A stretch of DNA of 64,000 nucleotides from Burkholderia aenigmatica (GTDB lineage Bacteria; Pseudomonadota; Gammaproteobacteria; Burkholderiales; Burkholderiaceae): NCBI RefSeq assembly GCF_902499175.1, contig NZ_CABVQC010000007.1, forward strand, positions 1-64,000, in the 5' to 3' direction. This document shows, piece by piece, positions 34,806 through 44,609 of the stretch. The notes under the pieces were generated by a model, which worked only from the letters and a program-made list of their open reading frames with translations, did no database searches and was not told the origin of the DNA. A program made the position numbers and the translations under genes. Within the stretch, counting starts at the first letter, position 1; every line of letters begins with the position of its first letter.

Positions 34806-36251
34806 TCACGCGGAACCGGGAGTCGCCCGGGGGGGATCGCCAGCCTGCGGCGGCGCGGTGTCGGCACGTGCGTGCGGCTGCCCACCGGCACCGGGCGGGT
34901 TGGCCGTCGGATCCTGGTCGTGCGCGGTGAGCCGTTCGCGCACGAAGCCGATGTGCTCGCGCAGCACGTAGAACTGCCCGGCATAGGCGAGCGGCATCTT
35001 CATCCGGTTCACCGCTTCCTCGATGTCGTCGAGTTCGTCGAGCAACTGCACGCGTTCCTCGGCCGTGTGTTCGCCGAGCGCGCTGCGCTCGAGCGAAATC
35101 AGCGCGCCGTACCAGCGGTAGATGCGCGAGCGCACGCGCCAGCCGTACAGCGACGGCACGAGCCGCAGCCCGGGGATCAGTACGACGATCAGCGGCACGG
35201 CCACGACGAGCAGCCGGTCGACGAGGCTCGCGACCCAGAACGGCAGCCGCCGGTACAGGAAGGTCTTGCCCGATTTGTAGTAGCGCGCGGCGTCGTCGGA
35301 GAGCGGGAAGCCGCGCGTGACCGGCGACGGGAATTCGCCCGCGTGCTGCAGGATCGTCGCGTGGCCGTGCACCTCGCGGGCGGCCTCGATCAGCAGGTCG
35401 GACAGCGCCGGGTGCAGCGAGTCGCGCGCGACGAGCTCGATCGTCGGCGCAACCGTGTGGATGTCGGCGGGCGGCAGGTTGCGGCCGAGATCGTAGACGC
35501 CCATCGGCAGCGTGATCGCGGTCAGGTACGGAAAGCGGCGCGCGTACGCCTCGGCCTGCGTGAACGAATACACGTGCACGCCCGGCGCGCGGAACAGCTT
35601 CGCCATCACCGGGATCTGCGTCGAGTCGCCGGACAGGAACGCCGCGTCGATCTTGCCGTCGAGCAGCGCGGTGGCCGCATCTTCGCCGGCGGTGGGCAGC
35701 AGCTCGGTCGAACCGCCCGGCACGATGCCGTTCATCTTCAGCAACGCGAGGCTCAACTCGCGCGCGCCGCTGCCTTCCGCGCCGAGTGCGAGCCGCTTGC
35801 CGTTGAAGTCGGACAGGCGTGCGACGACCGGGCCACGGTACATGATCGCGAGCGGCACGTAGCCGATGCTGCCGAGCGACACGAGGTGTTCGTCGCGCTC
35901 CTTCGGGCCGATGCCGCTCTGCACGAAGCCGACGTCGACCGGCGCGTTCGGGTTCGACAGCCTTGAGAGGTTCTGGGCGGACCCTTCGGACGACTGGACG
36001 TCGAGCGTGACGCCGTTCTTCGCGAGGATCGTCTTGTACTTCTGCGCGGCGTTCCAGTACGTGCTGCCGGGCGGCCCGGACGAGATCACGAGCGTGGACG
36101 GCGGTGCCGGCTGGATCAGCTTGACCGCGAGCCAGACGGCCGCGACGGCGAGCAGCACGGTGGGGCCGATCGACAGCGCGAGGTCGCGCCACGACACCGC
36201 GACGAAGCGGGCGAGGATGCGGCGAGGCGGGCGAGGGCGGGCTGGCTTCAT
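34806..36251 (-). CDS. Membrane-anchored TAXI-type (TRAP) solute-binding protein
   Basis: 481 residues. An N-terminal membrane helix (LALSIGPTVLLAVAAVWLAV), a TAXI binding domain (LVISSGPPGSTYWNAAQKYK; DVGFVQSGIG; AFLSGDSTQIP), a second hydrophobic segment near residue 340 (LLVVAVPLIVVLIPGLRLVP), and a charged, helical cytoplasmic tail ending in a proline-rich stretch. Ordinary TRAP-TAXI binding proteins are soluble periplasmic proteins of about 320 residues next to a permease; no permease gene is here. A signalling or scaffold role is possible but unproven. Confidence 0.82.
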   Translation of the reverse strand: MKPARPRPPRRILARFVAVSWRDLALSIGPTVLLAVAAVWLAVKLIQPAPPSTLVISSGPPGSTYWNAAQKYKTILAKNGVTLDVQSSEGSAQNLSRLSNPNAPVDVGFVQSGIGPKERDEHLVSLGSIGYVPLAIMYRGPVVARLSDFNGKRLALGAEGSGARELSLALLKMNGIVPGGSTELLPTAGEDAATALLDGKIDAAFLSGDSTQIPVMAKLFRAPGVHVYSFTQAEAYARRFPYLTAITLPMGVYDLGRNLPPADIHTVAPTIELVARDSLHPALSDLLIEAAREVHGHATILQHAGEFPSPVTRGFPLSDDAARYYKSGKTFLYRRLPFWVASLVDRLLVVAVPLIVVLIPGLRLVPSLYGWRVRSRIYRWYGALISLERSALGEHTAEERVQLLDELDDIEEAVNRMKMPLAYAGQFYVLREHIGFVRERLTAHDQDPTANPPGAGGQPHARADTAPPQAGDPPRATPGSA

Positions 36252-36682
36252 GGCGGCGGTGGATGACGCTGGCGTGACGGATCGGTGACCGTCGTCGCGG
36301 ACGATGGGGATTCTCGCGGCGATGGTACCCGGTTTCGCCGCGCGTGCGCGAGTGGGGCGGCCTGGCGCGGCACCGCGGCGACAGTGGCGGGCGGCCCCGC
36401 GTCAAAAGCTTTGCGCTTCCGCGGGCGCTGGATTACATTGTGCGACGCAGCCGCGCCCGATTTGCGCGCGACCCGGCACGCAATCAGACCGGGCGCGTTC
36501 GGCCGGCGGCTGTCCGGCCCGGCCGGCCCGCTTTTCGCGTGCGCCGACCGCCAGCCCGTCTCGCCTCTCTCGTATCGCCGTGGAAAACACCGGCTGTCCC
36601 GCCCGTTCGCGCGTGGGCCGGCTGTTTTTGGGGGTATCCGGCCGTACTGTGCACGGCCGTTCCGGAGTGATAAGGAGATAGC
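36252..36682. other. 431-bp intergenic region, no gene seen
   Basis: High-G+C sequence between the TAXI gene (minus) and the BON-domain gene (plus). Several short frames are open but none has coding character or a ribosome site. It must contain the promoters of both genes; AAGGAGA (36673-36679) is the Shine-Dalgarno of the BON gene. Confidence 0.5.
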
Positions 36683-37048
36683 ATGAAGTCGATCGTGTTG
36701 AGAGCGTTGGGCGTCGCCGCCGTGGCGGCCTGTCTGTCGGGCAGCGTGTATGCGCAGTCGAGCGATGCGGCGGCAACGGAAGCGCCCGCGGCCGCGACCA
36801 GCGCGCCGAAGGCCGCCGCGAAGACCGCGAAGAAGGCGAACCGCAAGCTCGGCTACGCGGTGCGCAAGGCGATTTCGAAGGAAGCCGGCGTGAACGTGTC
36901 GAACCTCGTCGTGCGTTCGAAGGGTGGCGCGGTCACGCTGGAAGGCACGATGCCGGCCCAGGATCAGATCGACAAGGCCGAAGCTGCAGCCAAGGGCGTG
37001 AAGGGCGTGACGTCGGTCGCGAACAAGCTGACGGTTCAGCAGCAGTGA
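36683..37048 (+). CDS. Secreted BON-domain protein
   Basis: 121 residues. Signal peptide MKSIVLRALGVAAVAACLSG with cleavage around VYA-QS, an alanine/lysine-rich linker, and one BON domain (about 55-118: VRKAISKEAGVNVSNLVVRS, VTLEGTMPAQDQIDKAE, GVTSVANKL). BON domains bind phospholipid surfaces; OsmY-like proteins act in periplasmic stress. AAGGAGATAGC provides a strong ribosome site. Single gene. Confidence 0.9.
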   Translation: MKSIVLRALGVAAVAACLSGSVYAQSSDAAATEAPAAATSAPKAAAKTAKKANRKLGYAVRKAISKEAGVNVSNLVVRSKGGAVTLEGTMPAQDQIDKAEAAAKGVKGVTSVANKLTVQQQ

Positions 37049-37184
37049 TGCCGGGCCGCGGCGCGCGAGCGCCGTGTGCGCCCGTGTTCAGGCGGGCCCC
37101 GGCATGCCGGGGCCCGTTTGCGCTTGAGAGGCCGCGAGCCGCATGAAGCGGCGGCGGACCGATAACGATATCGAGAGGGCGGCG

Positions 37185-39275
37185 ATGACGAGACTCGGGT
37201 GGGGCAGGCGGATGGTTTTCGGCGCGGCGCTGGCCGCGGTTGCGATACTCGGCGCCTGTAACGGCGACGAGTCGGCCGAGCGCAACCGGTTGCCCGGTTT
37301 CGTGTCCGGCAGCGTACGCACGACGGCCTATGACGGCGCGAGCGACGACCTGCTGACGGCCGGCCTCGGCAAGACCGGCCTCGGCTCGGCGAGCGCCCCC
37401 GCTTTCGCGAATGCCGCCCGGCCGACGAGCGCCGAGCTGCGCCGCCTCGCGATCTGGTCGAACTATCGCGCGCTCGTCGACATGAGCGCGAACGGCGGCT
37501 ACGGCCGCTTCTGGGGGCCGAACGTCGACCTCGACGGCAACGACACGCTCGGCGAAGGCAAGATCCCCGGCACCGAATATCTCGCGTATTCCGACGACGG
37601 CAGCGGCAGCAAGAACGTCACGCTGCTGGTGCAGGTGCCCGCCAGCTTCAATCCCGCGCAGCCGTGCATCGTCACGGCGACGTCGTCGGGTTCGCGCGGC
37701 GTGTACGGCGCGATTTCCGCGGCCGGCGAATGGGCGCTCAAGCGCGGCTGCGCGGTGGCCTACAACGACAAGGGCGGCGGTAACGGCGCGCACGAGCTGA
37801 TGTCGGATACCGTCACGCTGATCGACGGCACGCTCGCCAACGCGGTGCTGGCCGGCACCGCGAGCCTGTTCACCGCGAACGTCACCAGCGGCGATCTCGC
37901 CACGTTCAATTCCCGCTTCCCGAATCGCTACGCGTTCAAGCACGCGCATTCGCAGCAGAACCCCGAGCAGGACTGGGGGCGCGTGACGCTGCAGTCGGTC
38001 GAGTTCGCATACTGGGCGCTCAACGAGCAGTTCGGACCGCTGATCGACGGCTCGCATCACGGCGTGCGCTATCGCGCGGGCGACATCACGACGATCGCCG
38101 CGTCGGTCAGCAACGGCGGCGGTGCGTCGCTCGCGGCGGCCGAGCAGGACAGCCGCGGCTGGATCACCGCGGTCGTGGTCGGCGAACCGCAGATCAACGT
38201 GCGGATGGCGCCGAATGCGGTCGTGCGCTCGGGCGGCCAGACCGTGCCGTCGTTCGGCCGGCCGCTGGCCGATTACGCGACGCTCGCGAACCTGCTGGAG
38301 CCGTGCGCGGCCGCATCGGCGTCGCTCGCCGGCGCGCCGTACCTGAGCGCGCTGCCGGTGGCGACCACGCAGTCGATCCGCACCCAGCGCTGCGCGACGC
38401 TCGCCGCGGCCGGGCTCGTGTCGGGCGCCGATACGCAAAGCCAGGCCGCCGACGCGCTCGCGCAGCTCCACGCGGCCGGCTACCTCGCCGATTCCGACCT
38501 GCTGCAAGCACCGATGTGGGATTCGCAGGCAATGCCGGCGATCGCGGTCACGTACGCGAACGCGTACACGCGCTCGCGCGTCACCGACAACCTGTGCAAT
38601 TTCAGCTTCGCGACGACGAACCCGGCGACGGGCGCTGTCGCCGCGCCCGCCACGTCGCCGATGCCGGCCGTGTTCGGCGTCGGCAACGGCGTGCCGCCCA
38701 CGGCCGGCATCGACCTCGTGTTCAACACGGGCGCGGGCGTCGACCACCGGCTCGCGACGCCCGATGCGAGCTTCGCGGGCGCGTTGTGCCTGCGCCAGCT
38801 GTGGACGAACGGGATGCTCGGGATGCCCGCGAACGTCGACGCGGTGCGCGTGAACGCGAACCTGCAGGGCAAGCCGGCGATCATCGTGCAGGGCCGCAGC
38901 GATGCGCTCGTGCCCGTGAACCACGCATCGCGCGCGTACGTCGCGCAGAACGGTATCAGCGAAGGCGGGCGCAGCCAGCTCGCGTTCTACGAGGTGACGA
39001 ACGGCCAGCATTTCGACGCGTTCCTGCCGGTGCCGGGCTTCGACACGCGCTTCGTGCCGGTTCACTACTACAACCTGCAGGCGCTGAACCTGATGTGGAA
39101 GCACCTGAAGAACGGCGCGCCGCTGCCGCCGTCGCAGGTGATCCGCACGGTGCCGCGCGGCGGCACGCCGGGCGCCGCGCCCGCGCTGACGAGTGCGAAC
39201 CTGCCGCCGATCTCGGCGGCGCCGGGTGCGAACGCGATCACGGTCGGCGCCGGCGCGATCGACGTGCCGCTCTGA
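37185..39275 (+). CDS. D-(-)-3-hydroxybutyrate oligomer hydrolase, predicted lipoprotein
   Basis: About 696 residues. Cleaves 3-hydroxybutyrate oligomers released from PHB. Family landmarks: YLAYSDDGSGSKNVTLLVQV, TSSGSRGVYGAISAAGEWAL, VAYNDKGGGNG, a nucleophile motif in SVSNGGGASLAA, and late acid/base segments in IIVQGRSDALVPVNHASRAY and NGQHFDAFLP. The N-terminus has a lipobox (AILGACNG), so the protein is probably anchored to the membrane. The start at 37185 (MTRLGWGRR) gives a proper signal sequence; 37143 adds 14 hydrophilic residues. A strong terminator follows. Confidence 0.9.
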   Translation: MTRLGWGRRMVFGAALAAVAILGACNGDESAERNRLPGFVSGSVRTTAYDGASDDLLTAGLGKTGLGSASAPAFANAARPTSAELRRLAIWSNYRALVDMSANGGYGRFWGPNVDLDGNDTLGEGKIPGTEYLAYSDDGSGSKNVTLLVQVPASFNPAQPCIVTATSSGSRGVYGAISAAGEWALKRGCAVAYNDKGGGNGAHELMSDTVTLIDGTLANAVLAGTASLFTANVTSGDLATFNSRFPNRYAFKHAHSQQNPEQDWGRVTLQSVEFAYWALNEQFGPLIDGSHHGVRYRAGDITTIAASVSNGGGASLAAAEQDSRGWITAVVVGEPQINVRMAPNAVVRSGGQTVPSFGRPLADYATLANLLEPCAAASASLAGAPYLSALPVATTQSIRTQRCATLAAAGLVSGADTQSQAADALAQLHAAGYLADSDLLQAPMWDSQAMPAIAVTYANAYTRSRVTDNLCNFSFATTNPATGAVAAPATSPMPAVFGVGNGVPPTAGIDLVFNTGAGVDHRLATPDASFAGALCLRQLWTNGMLGMPANVDAVRVNANLQGKPAIIVQGRSDALVPVNHASRAYVAQNGISEGGRSQLAFYEVTNGQHFDAFLPVPGFDTRFVPVHYYNLQALNLMWKHLKNGAPLPPSQVIRTVPRGGTPGAAPALTSANLPPISAAPGANAITVGAGAIDVPL

Positions 39276-39888
39276 CGGCGTCCGCCGCGCCGCCCTCACC
39301 AAGCCGGACAGTTGTCCGGCTTTTTTTTGGGGTGGTCTGGAATCGGTCCCGTACTGCCTTTTATCGGAATGGCGAGTGCCGTAACAAATTATTACTTTAC
39401 GGTGGTAAATCGGGGCCCTAATATGCGCCGGTATTTTCACTTAATTTAATAAATTCTAGATACGAGGCATTTCTTTCCATTTAGTTAATCGATCCTTTCG
39501 ATTTTATTAAATCGGCTCGAGTCGCGATTGATCGCGGATTTGCGATTAATCGGCACCTCGCCGAGGGGGATTGTTCGTCTGTTCTAAGCGGGGCGCCCTT
39601 GTTGGGCGGGCCTTGCGGGGCATGTTTTTGCCGTCGATTTTGTGCAAGTGCAAATTCGTTGAGTGAATTCGTATTGCTGCGGATTATTGAATGGTCGTGT
39701 GCAGTGGAATGGATTTCATTGTGCAGTCGCAAAAAAATATGGGTGGGGTAAATCGTGCCGATCGGTATTTGCCGATCCGGTAAAAAACTCGGAGTGCGTC
39801 GCATAACGAATGCATTCCTGGTGCGGAGCGCCGGCGCAAATGATCCTTTGCGACCGGCGGTATTTATCGTTCTGTTCGAGAGGCAATA
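39276..39888. other. 613-bp intergenic region: terminator, then A/T-rich leader
   Basis: Begins with the HBOH terminator (39301-39328). From 39360 to 39880 the composition drops well below the genome average, with many T-rich runs. A 5-bp-arm inverted repeat TTTAC-GGTG-GTAAA lies near 39393. No convincing ORF or RNA. Likely a long promoter/leader for the S10 peptidase gene. Confidence 0.5.
39301..39328 (+). terminator. Strong intrinsic terminator after the oligomer hydrolase
   Basis: AAGCCGGACA (39301-39310) pairs with TGTCCGGCTT (39313-39322), followed by a run of T to 39328. A textbook rho-independent terminator 26 bp past the stop. Confidence 0.92.
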
Positions 39889-41724
39889 ATGACGACACGG
39901 AAGTCCTTGAAAGACGGTTTCGCGCTATTCGGAACGACACTGAGCGTGCCGCTCGCCGCAGCGGCGGCCGCAGCGCTGCTCGTCACGGGGTGCGGCGGCG
40001 ACGACGGGTCGAGCCCGGCCGCGGCCGCCAACGCGGCCGCGACGACGTCCAACGGCAGCACGTCGGCCAGCACCAACGCAACGAATGCCACGCCGGCCGA
40101 CCAGCCGTACGTCGACAACGACGTGTACGGCACCGGGCCGAACGACGCGGTCACGGATTCCACGGAAGGGGCGGCCGTCGTGCACCGCACGGTCACGGTC
40201 GGCGGCAAGACCATCAACTACACGGCCACCACCGGCCACCTGACGACGATCGACCCGACCACGTCGGCGCCGAACGCGAAGATGTTCTACGTCGCGTACA
40301 CGCAGGACAATCCCGATCCGTCGAAGCCGCGCCCGGTCACGTTCTTCTACAACGGCGGCCCCGGCTCGTCGTCGGTCTACCTGCTGCTCGGCTCGTACGG
40401 GCCGAAGCGCCTGCAGTCGTCGTTCCCGAACTTCACGCCGCCCGCGCCGTACAAGCTGCTCGACAACCCGGACAGCCTGCTCGACCGCACCGACCTCGTG
40501 TTCATCAACCCGGTCGGCACCGGTTACTCGGCGGCGATCGCCCCGGCCAAGAACAAGGACTTCTGGGGCACCGACCAGGATGCCCGCTCGATCGACCGCT
40601 TCATCCAGCGCTACCTGACCAAGTACTCGCGCTGGAACTCGCCGAAGTTCCTGTACGGCGAGTCGTACGGCACCGCGCGCAGCGCGGTCGTGTCGTGGGT
40701 GCTGCATGAGGACGGCATCGACCTGAACGGGATCACGCTGCAGTCGTCGATCCTCGACTACGCGAACGCGCTGTCCGCGCCGGGCACGTTCCCGACGCTC
40801 GCGGCCGACGCGTTCTACTGGAAGAAGACGACGCTCAACCCGACGCCGACCGATCTCGACGCGTACATGATCCAGGCCCGCAACTACGCGGACAACACGC
40901 TCGCGCCGCTCGCGCAGAAGCCGAACCCGCAGGACGGCGGCTTCGTGAACGTGCGACTGAACCTGAACCTGCAGACCGCGCAGCAGATGGGTTCGTACAT
41001 CGGCACGGATCCGACGTCGCTGATCCAGACGTTCGGCAACCCGGCCGCGCTCGGCAACGTGCCGTCGTCGGACGACAACCCGCCGTACACGTTCTTCCTG
41101 ACGCTCGTGCCGGGCACGCAGATCGGCCAGTACGACGGTCGCGCGAACTTCACGGGCAAGGGCATCGCGCCGTACATCCTGCCGAACTCGGGCAGCAACG
41201 ATCCGTCGATCACGAACGTCGGCGGTGCGTACACGGTGCTGTGGAACAGCTACATCAACACCGACCTCAAGTACACGTCGACGTCGTCGTTCGTGGACCT
41301 GAACGACCAGGTCTTCAACAACTGGGACTTCAGCCACATCGACCCGACCGGCGCGAACAAGGGCGGCGGCAATACGCTGTACACGGCCGGCGACCTGGCG
41401 TCGACGATGAGCGTGAACCCGGACCTGAAGGTGCTGTCGGCCAACGGCTATTTCGACGCCGTCACGCCGTTCCACCAGACGGAGCTGACGCTCGCGCAGA
41501 TGCCGCTCGATCCGACGCTCAAGGCGCAGAACCTGACGATCAAGAACTACCCGTCGGGCCACATGATCTACCTGAACGACGCGTCGCGGACCGCGCTGAA
41601 GGGCGATCTGGCCAACTTCTACGATGGCATCCTGGCCAACCGCACCGCGCTGCAGCGCGTGCTGAAGCTGCAGATGCGCACGCAGCAACTCAAGCAGCAG
41701 AAGCTGCAGCAGCAGGGGCAGTAA
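39889..41724 (+). CDS. Peptidase S10 (serine carboxypeptidase) lipoprotein
   Basis: 611 residues. Signal with lipobox (LLVTGCGG), an A/S/T/N-rich linker to about residue 70, then the S10 alpha/beta-hydrolase fold. Catalytic triad visible: S259 in LYGESYGTARS, D523 in NGYFDAVTPFHQ, H558 in NYPSGHMIYL; the oxyanion segment is FFYNGGPGSSSVYL. S10 enzymes release C-terminal residues from peptides at acidic pH and are mostly eukaryotic; bacterial lipoprotein members occur in Burkholderia and relatives. The tail (RTQQLKQQKLQQQGQ) is glutamine-rich. Followed by a good terminator. Confidence 0.92.
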   Translation: MTTRKSLKDGFALFGTTLSVPLAAAAAAALLVTGCGGDDGSSPAAAANAAATTSNGSTSASTNATNATPADQPYVDNDVYGTGPNDAVTDSTEGAAVVHRTVTVGGKTINYTATTGHLTTIDPTTSAPNAKMFYVAYTQDNPDPSKPRPVTFFYNGGPGSSSVYLLLGSYGPKRLQSSFPNFTPPAPYKLLDNPDSLLDRTDLVFINPVGTGYSAAIAPAKNKDFWGTDQDARSIDRFIQRYLTKYSRWNSPKFLYGESYGTARSAVVSWVLHEDGIDLNGITLQSSILDYANALSAPGTFPTLAADAFYWKKTTLNPTPTDLDAYMIQARNYADNTLAPLAQKPNPQDGGFVNVRLNLNLQTAQQMGSYIGTDPTSLIQTFGNPAALGNVPSSDDNPPYTFFLTLVPGTQIGQYDGRANFTGKGIAPYILPNSGSNDPSITNVGGAYTVLWNSYINTDLKYTSTSSFVDLNDQVFNNWDFSHIDPTGANKGGGNTLYTAGDLASTMSVNPDLKVLSANGYFDAVTPFHQTELTLAQMPLDPTLKAQNLTIKNYPSGHMIYLNDASRTALKGDLANFYDGILANRTALQRVLKLQMRTQQLKQQKLQQQGQ

Positions 41725-41823
41725 GCGCAGCGGGCGGCGTGCGCCGCCTGCGGCAATGCGATGCGATGCGTGTCGCCGGTTCGCCGCCGGGCCGTGCGCG
41801 GATCGCATCGCCCCGGATGGACG

Positions 41824-41861
41824 ACAGCCCGATCGGCGTAGGCCGGTCGGGCTGTTTTTTT
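41824..41861 (+). terminator. Intrinsic terminator after the S10 peptidase
   Basis: ACAGCCCGATCGG (41824-41836) pairs with CCGGTCGGGCTGT (41843-41855) with one G-U pair, followed by a run of T to 41861. About 100 bp past the stop codon. Confidence 0.88.
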
Positions 41862-41932
41862 GTGAAGCGGGAGACGGGCCGGCGCGTCGTACGCCGGCGG
41901 GGGTAACTGCGGGGGAGGGGCAGCCGCGCCCC

Positions 41933-42721
41933 TTACGCGAGCACGAGCCGCACGCCAACCGCGACGAGCGTCGCGGCGAGCAGGTTGCGCAGCAGCCGCT
42001 CGGGCGCGCGCGCCGACAGCAGGCTGCCGAGCACGATGCCGGGCAGCGAGCCGAGCAGCAGCGACAGCAGCATCGACCAGTCGACCGAGCCGAGCAGCCA
42101 GTGCCCCATGCCCGCGACGAGCGTGAGCGGCACCGCGTGCGCGATGTCGGAGCCGACGATGCGGGTTGTCGCGAGCGCCGGATACAGCAGCAGGAGCACG
42201 GTCACGCCGATCGCGCCGGCGCCGACCGACGTCATCGACACGAGCACGCCGAGCACGGCGCCTGTCAGCACGGTCGACCACAGCGTACGCGCGGGGCTCG
42301 GCGCGAGCGGGTTGCGCGCGGCGAGCGCGGTGAGCTGCGGCCGGAAGATCAGCGCGAGCGACGTGAGCAGCAGCGCGACGCCGAGCACGAGCTGGATCAT
42401 CCGCGCGGTGCCCGGCGCGTTCATCCCGTGCGTATGCAGCCACCACAGCGTGACGGCCGCGGCCGGGACGCTGCCCGCCGCGAGCCGGCCCGTGATGCGC
42501 CAGTCGATCGAACCTTTCAGCCCGTGGACGAGCGTGCCGGTGCCCTTGGTCGCGGCCGCGTACAGCAGGTCGGTACCGACCGCCGTCGCGGGGTGGACGC
42601 CGAACAGCAGCACGAGGATCGGCGTCATCAACGAACCACCGCCAACGCCCGTCAGGCCGACGAGGATGCCGACGAACAGGCCGGACAACGAGTACAGCAG
42701 ATCGATATGGGGAAGCGACAT
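41933..42721 (-). CDS. TauE/SafE family sulfite/sulfonate-type exporter
   Basis: 262 residues with about eight membrane helices and the two TauE repeats: GLFVGILVGLTGVGGGSLMT near the start and AVLGVLVSMTSVGAGAIGVT in the middle. The family exports sulfite, sulfoacetate or related anions, but members next to no sulfur genes are unassigned, as here. No neighbour suggests a substrate. Confidence 0.9.
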   Translation of the reverse strand: MSLPHIDLLYSLSGLFVGILVGLTGVGGGSLMTPILVLLFGVHPATAVGTDLLYAAATKGTGTLVHGLKGSIDWRITGRLAAGSVPAAAVTLWWLHTHGMNAPGTARMIQLVLGVALLLTSLALIFRPQLTALAARNPLAPSPARTLWSTVLTGAVLGVLVSMTSVGAGAIGVTVLLLLYPALATTRIVGSDIAHAVPLTLVAGMGHWLLGSVDWSMLLSLLLGSLPGIVLGSLLSARAPERLLRNLLAATLVAVGVRLVLA

Positions 42722-43036
42722 CGGAAGCAGACGGTTATGCGGCGTTCGGCGGCGGCGCGTGGATCAAAGTCCGCCATTGTCGCAAAAGTGGCGCGTGGAT
42801 GTACGACTGCGTTAAAAATCGGTGGGGAAAGCCCGTGGGGCGGGCATCCGGAGCGGGGGTGAAACAGGCGTTTGAACAGCGGCGGGGCGTGGTGGCCGGC
42901 GCGATCGCGCCGATCGGCCCGAAAGGCCGGGAGAAGCGGCGGGCGGGTGTCCGAGCCCGCCGCGCGTAAAAAGGGCGCGACTGTGCGCGCCCGGGTTCGA
43001 TGGCGGCGGCGGACATCGCCAGCCGCCGGCCACCGG
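42722..43036. other. 315-bp intergenic region between two minus-strand transporter genes
   Basis: Contains the terminator of the upstream MFS gene (42968-42992) and presumably the promoter of the TauE gene in an A/T-richer stretch at 42760-42820. No gene is supported. Confidence 0.5.
42968..42992 (-). terminator. Minus-strand intrinsic terminator of the DHA2 transporter gene
   Basis: GGGCGCG (42973-42979) and CGCGCCC (42986-42992) form a 7-bp stem with a 6-nt loop; the plus-strand AAAAA at 42968-42972 becomes the U-run on the minus strand. It lies 45 bp beyond the stop of the gene at 43037. Confidence 0.75.
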
Positions 43037-44473
43037 TCAGTGCATCGCGGGGCCGACGCCTTCGACCGCACCCTGCTGCCGGATGCGCAGCGCGAGGCCG
43101 ATCAGCGCGGCGGCGGCGGCGAACGCCGCGCCGAACGCGAAGGCCGCATGGTAGCCGCCGTTCAGCGCGACGAGCGGCGCGTGCGTCGCCGCAAGCACGT
43201 CGGTGCGGGCGGCCGCGAGGCTCGCGAGCACGGCGAGGCCGAGCGCGCCGCCCATCATGAACGCGGTGTTGACGATCCCCGACGCGAGCCCGGAATCGGC
43301 CGGATCGACGTCGTTCATCGCGGCGAGCAGCATCGGGTTGAACGCGACGCCCGCGCCGATACCGAGCAGCGTCATGCCGGGCAGCACGTGCCAGACGAAG
43401 CCGCCGTCGACCGGCGCGCGCGAGAACAGCGCGAGGCCGCAGGCCGCGATCAGCAGGCCGGCCGCGATCGGGCCACGGATCCCGAAGCGCATCACGATGC
43501 GCGCGGACAGCCCGAGCGAGAACGCGGCCATGATCAGGTTCGCCGGCAGGAACGCGAGACCGACCTGCAGCGGCCCGTAGCCGAGCACGCGCTGCATGTA
43601 CAGCGCGGACAGGAAGAACCACGCGAACATCGCGGCTGCCCACAGCACGCCGATCACGTTCGCAAGCGCGACGTTGCGCGCGGCGAACAGCGTGAGCGGC
43701 ATCAGCGGATGCGCGGCGCGCGCCTCGATCGCAATGAACAGCGCGAGCAGCGCGACGGCCGCGCCGATCAGCGCGACGGTCTGCAACGACAGCCAGCCGG
43801 CTTCGTTGCCGCCGACGATCCCGTAGACGGCCAGCATCAGCGACGCGGTCACGGTGATCGCGCCCGCGACGTCGAGCCGCGCGGTACCGGCCGGCGCGCG
43901 CAGGCGCGGCAGCAGCGCGACGCACATCGCATAGACCGCGATGCCGATCGGCAGGTTGACGAGGAAGATCCAGTGCCACGACAGCGAACTCGTCAGCAGC
44001 CCGCCGAGCAGCACGCCGATGCTGCCGCCACCTGCGCAGACGAAGCCGTACACGCCCATCGCGCGGGCGCGTTCGCCGGGCTCGGTGAAGAGGTTCATGA
44101 TCAGCGACAGCGCGACGGCCGAGACGACCGCGCCGCCGATCCCCTGCACCGCGCGCGCGGCGATCAGCATCGTCTGCGACTGCGCAAGGCCGCACGCGAG
44201 CGACGCGAGCGTGAATACGACGAGGCCCGCGAGGAACATGCGCCGCTGGCCGTACAGGTCGCCGAGCCGGCCGCCGAGCAGCAGGCAGCCGCCGAACGTC
44301 AGCAGGTACGCGTTGACGACCCACACGAGGGCGGTTTCGGTGAAATGGAGGTCGGTGCTGATCGACGGCAGCGCAACGTTCACGATCGTGCTGTCCAGCA
44401 CGATCATCAGCACGCCGAGGCAGAGGACGATCAGCGCGTACCAGCGCTTCTCGCCGTGAATCCCGTGGGTCAT
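43037..44473 (-). CDS. DHA2-family MFS exporter (EmrB/QacA type, 14 TM)
   Basis: 478 residues. Starts MTHGIHGEKRWYALIVLCLG, then motif D1 LDSTIVNVALPSISTDL, motif A GGRLGDLYGQRRMFLAG, and motif C GVYGFVCAGGGSIGVLLGGL. Fourteen hydrophobic segments fit DHA2 drug:H+ antiporters. It has no periplasmic adaptor (EmrA) or regulator gene beside it. Drug specificity cannot be told. Confidence 0.9.
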   Translation of the reverse strand: MTHGIHGEKRWYALIVLCLGVLMIVLDSTIVNVALPSISTDLHFTETALVWVVNAYLLTFGGCLLLGGRLGDLYGQRRMFLAGLVVFTLASLACGLAQSQTMLIAARAVQGIGGAVVSAVALSLIMNLFTEPGERARAMGVYGFVCAGGGSIGVLLGGLLTSSLSWHWIFLVNLPIGIAVYAMCVALLPRLRAPAGTARLDVAGAITVTASLMLAVYGIVGGNEAGWLSLQTVALIGAAVALLALFIAIEARAAHPLMPLTLFAARNVALANVIGVLWAAAMFAWFFLSALYMQRVLGYGPLQVGLAFLPANLIMAAFSLGLSARIVMRFGIRGPIAAGLLIAACGLALFSRAPVDGGFVWHVLPGMTLLGIGAGVAFNPMLLAAMNDVDPADSGLASGIVNTAFMMGGALGLAVLASLAAARTDVLAATHAPLVALNGGYHAAFAFGAAFAAAAALIGLALRIRQQGAVEGVGPAMH

Positions 44474-44609
44474 GGGCTTGCAGCCTTCTGATAGTTATTT
44501 GAAAGGATGCATTGTAGACCCCATCGGCGCAGGCTTCCTGCCGGTTTGTGGCAGCAGCGAAGCGTAGTCGCGCGTCCGGGCGGGACGCGCGCGATGGATG
44601 CGACGGGCG

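Noticed and set aside
36933-39440. An 835-codon minus-strand frame opposite the oligomer hydrolase
   Set aside because: Same composition artefact; the plus-strand gene has clear family motifs and a lipobox.
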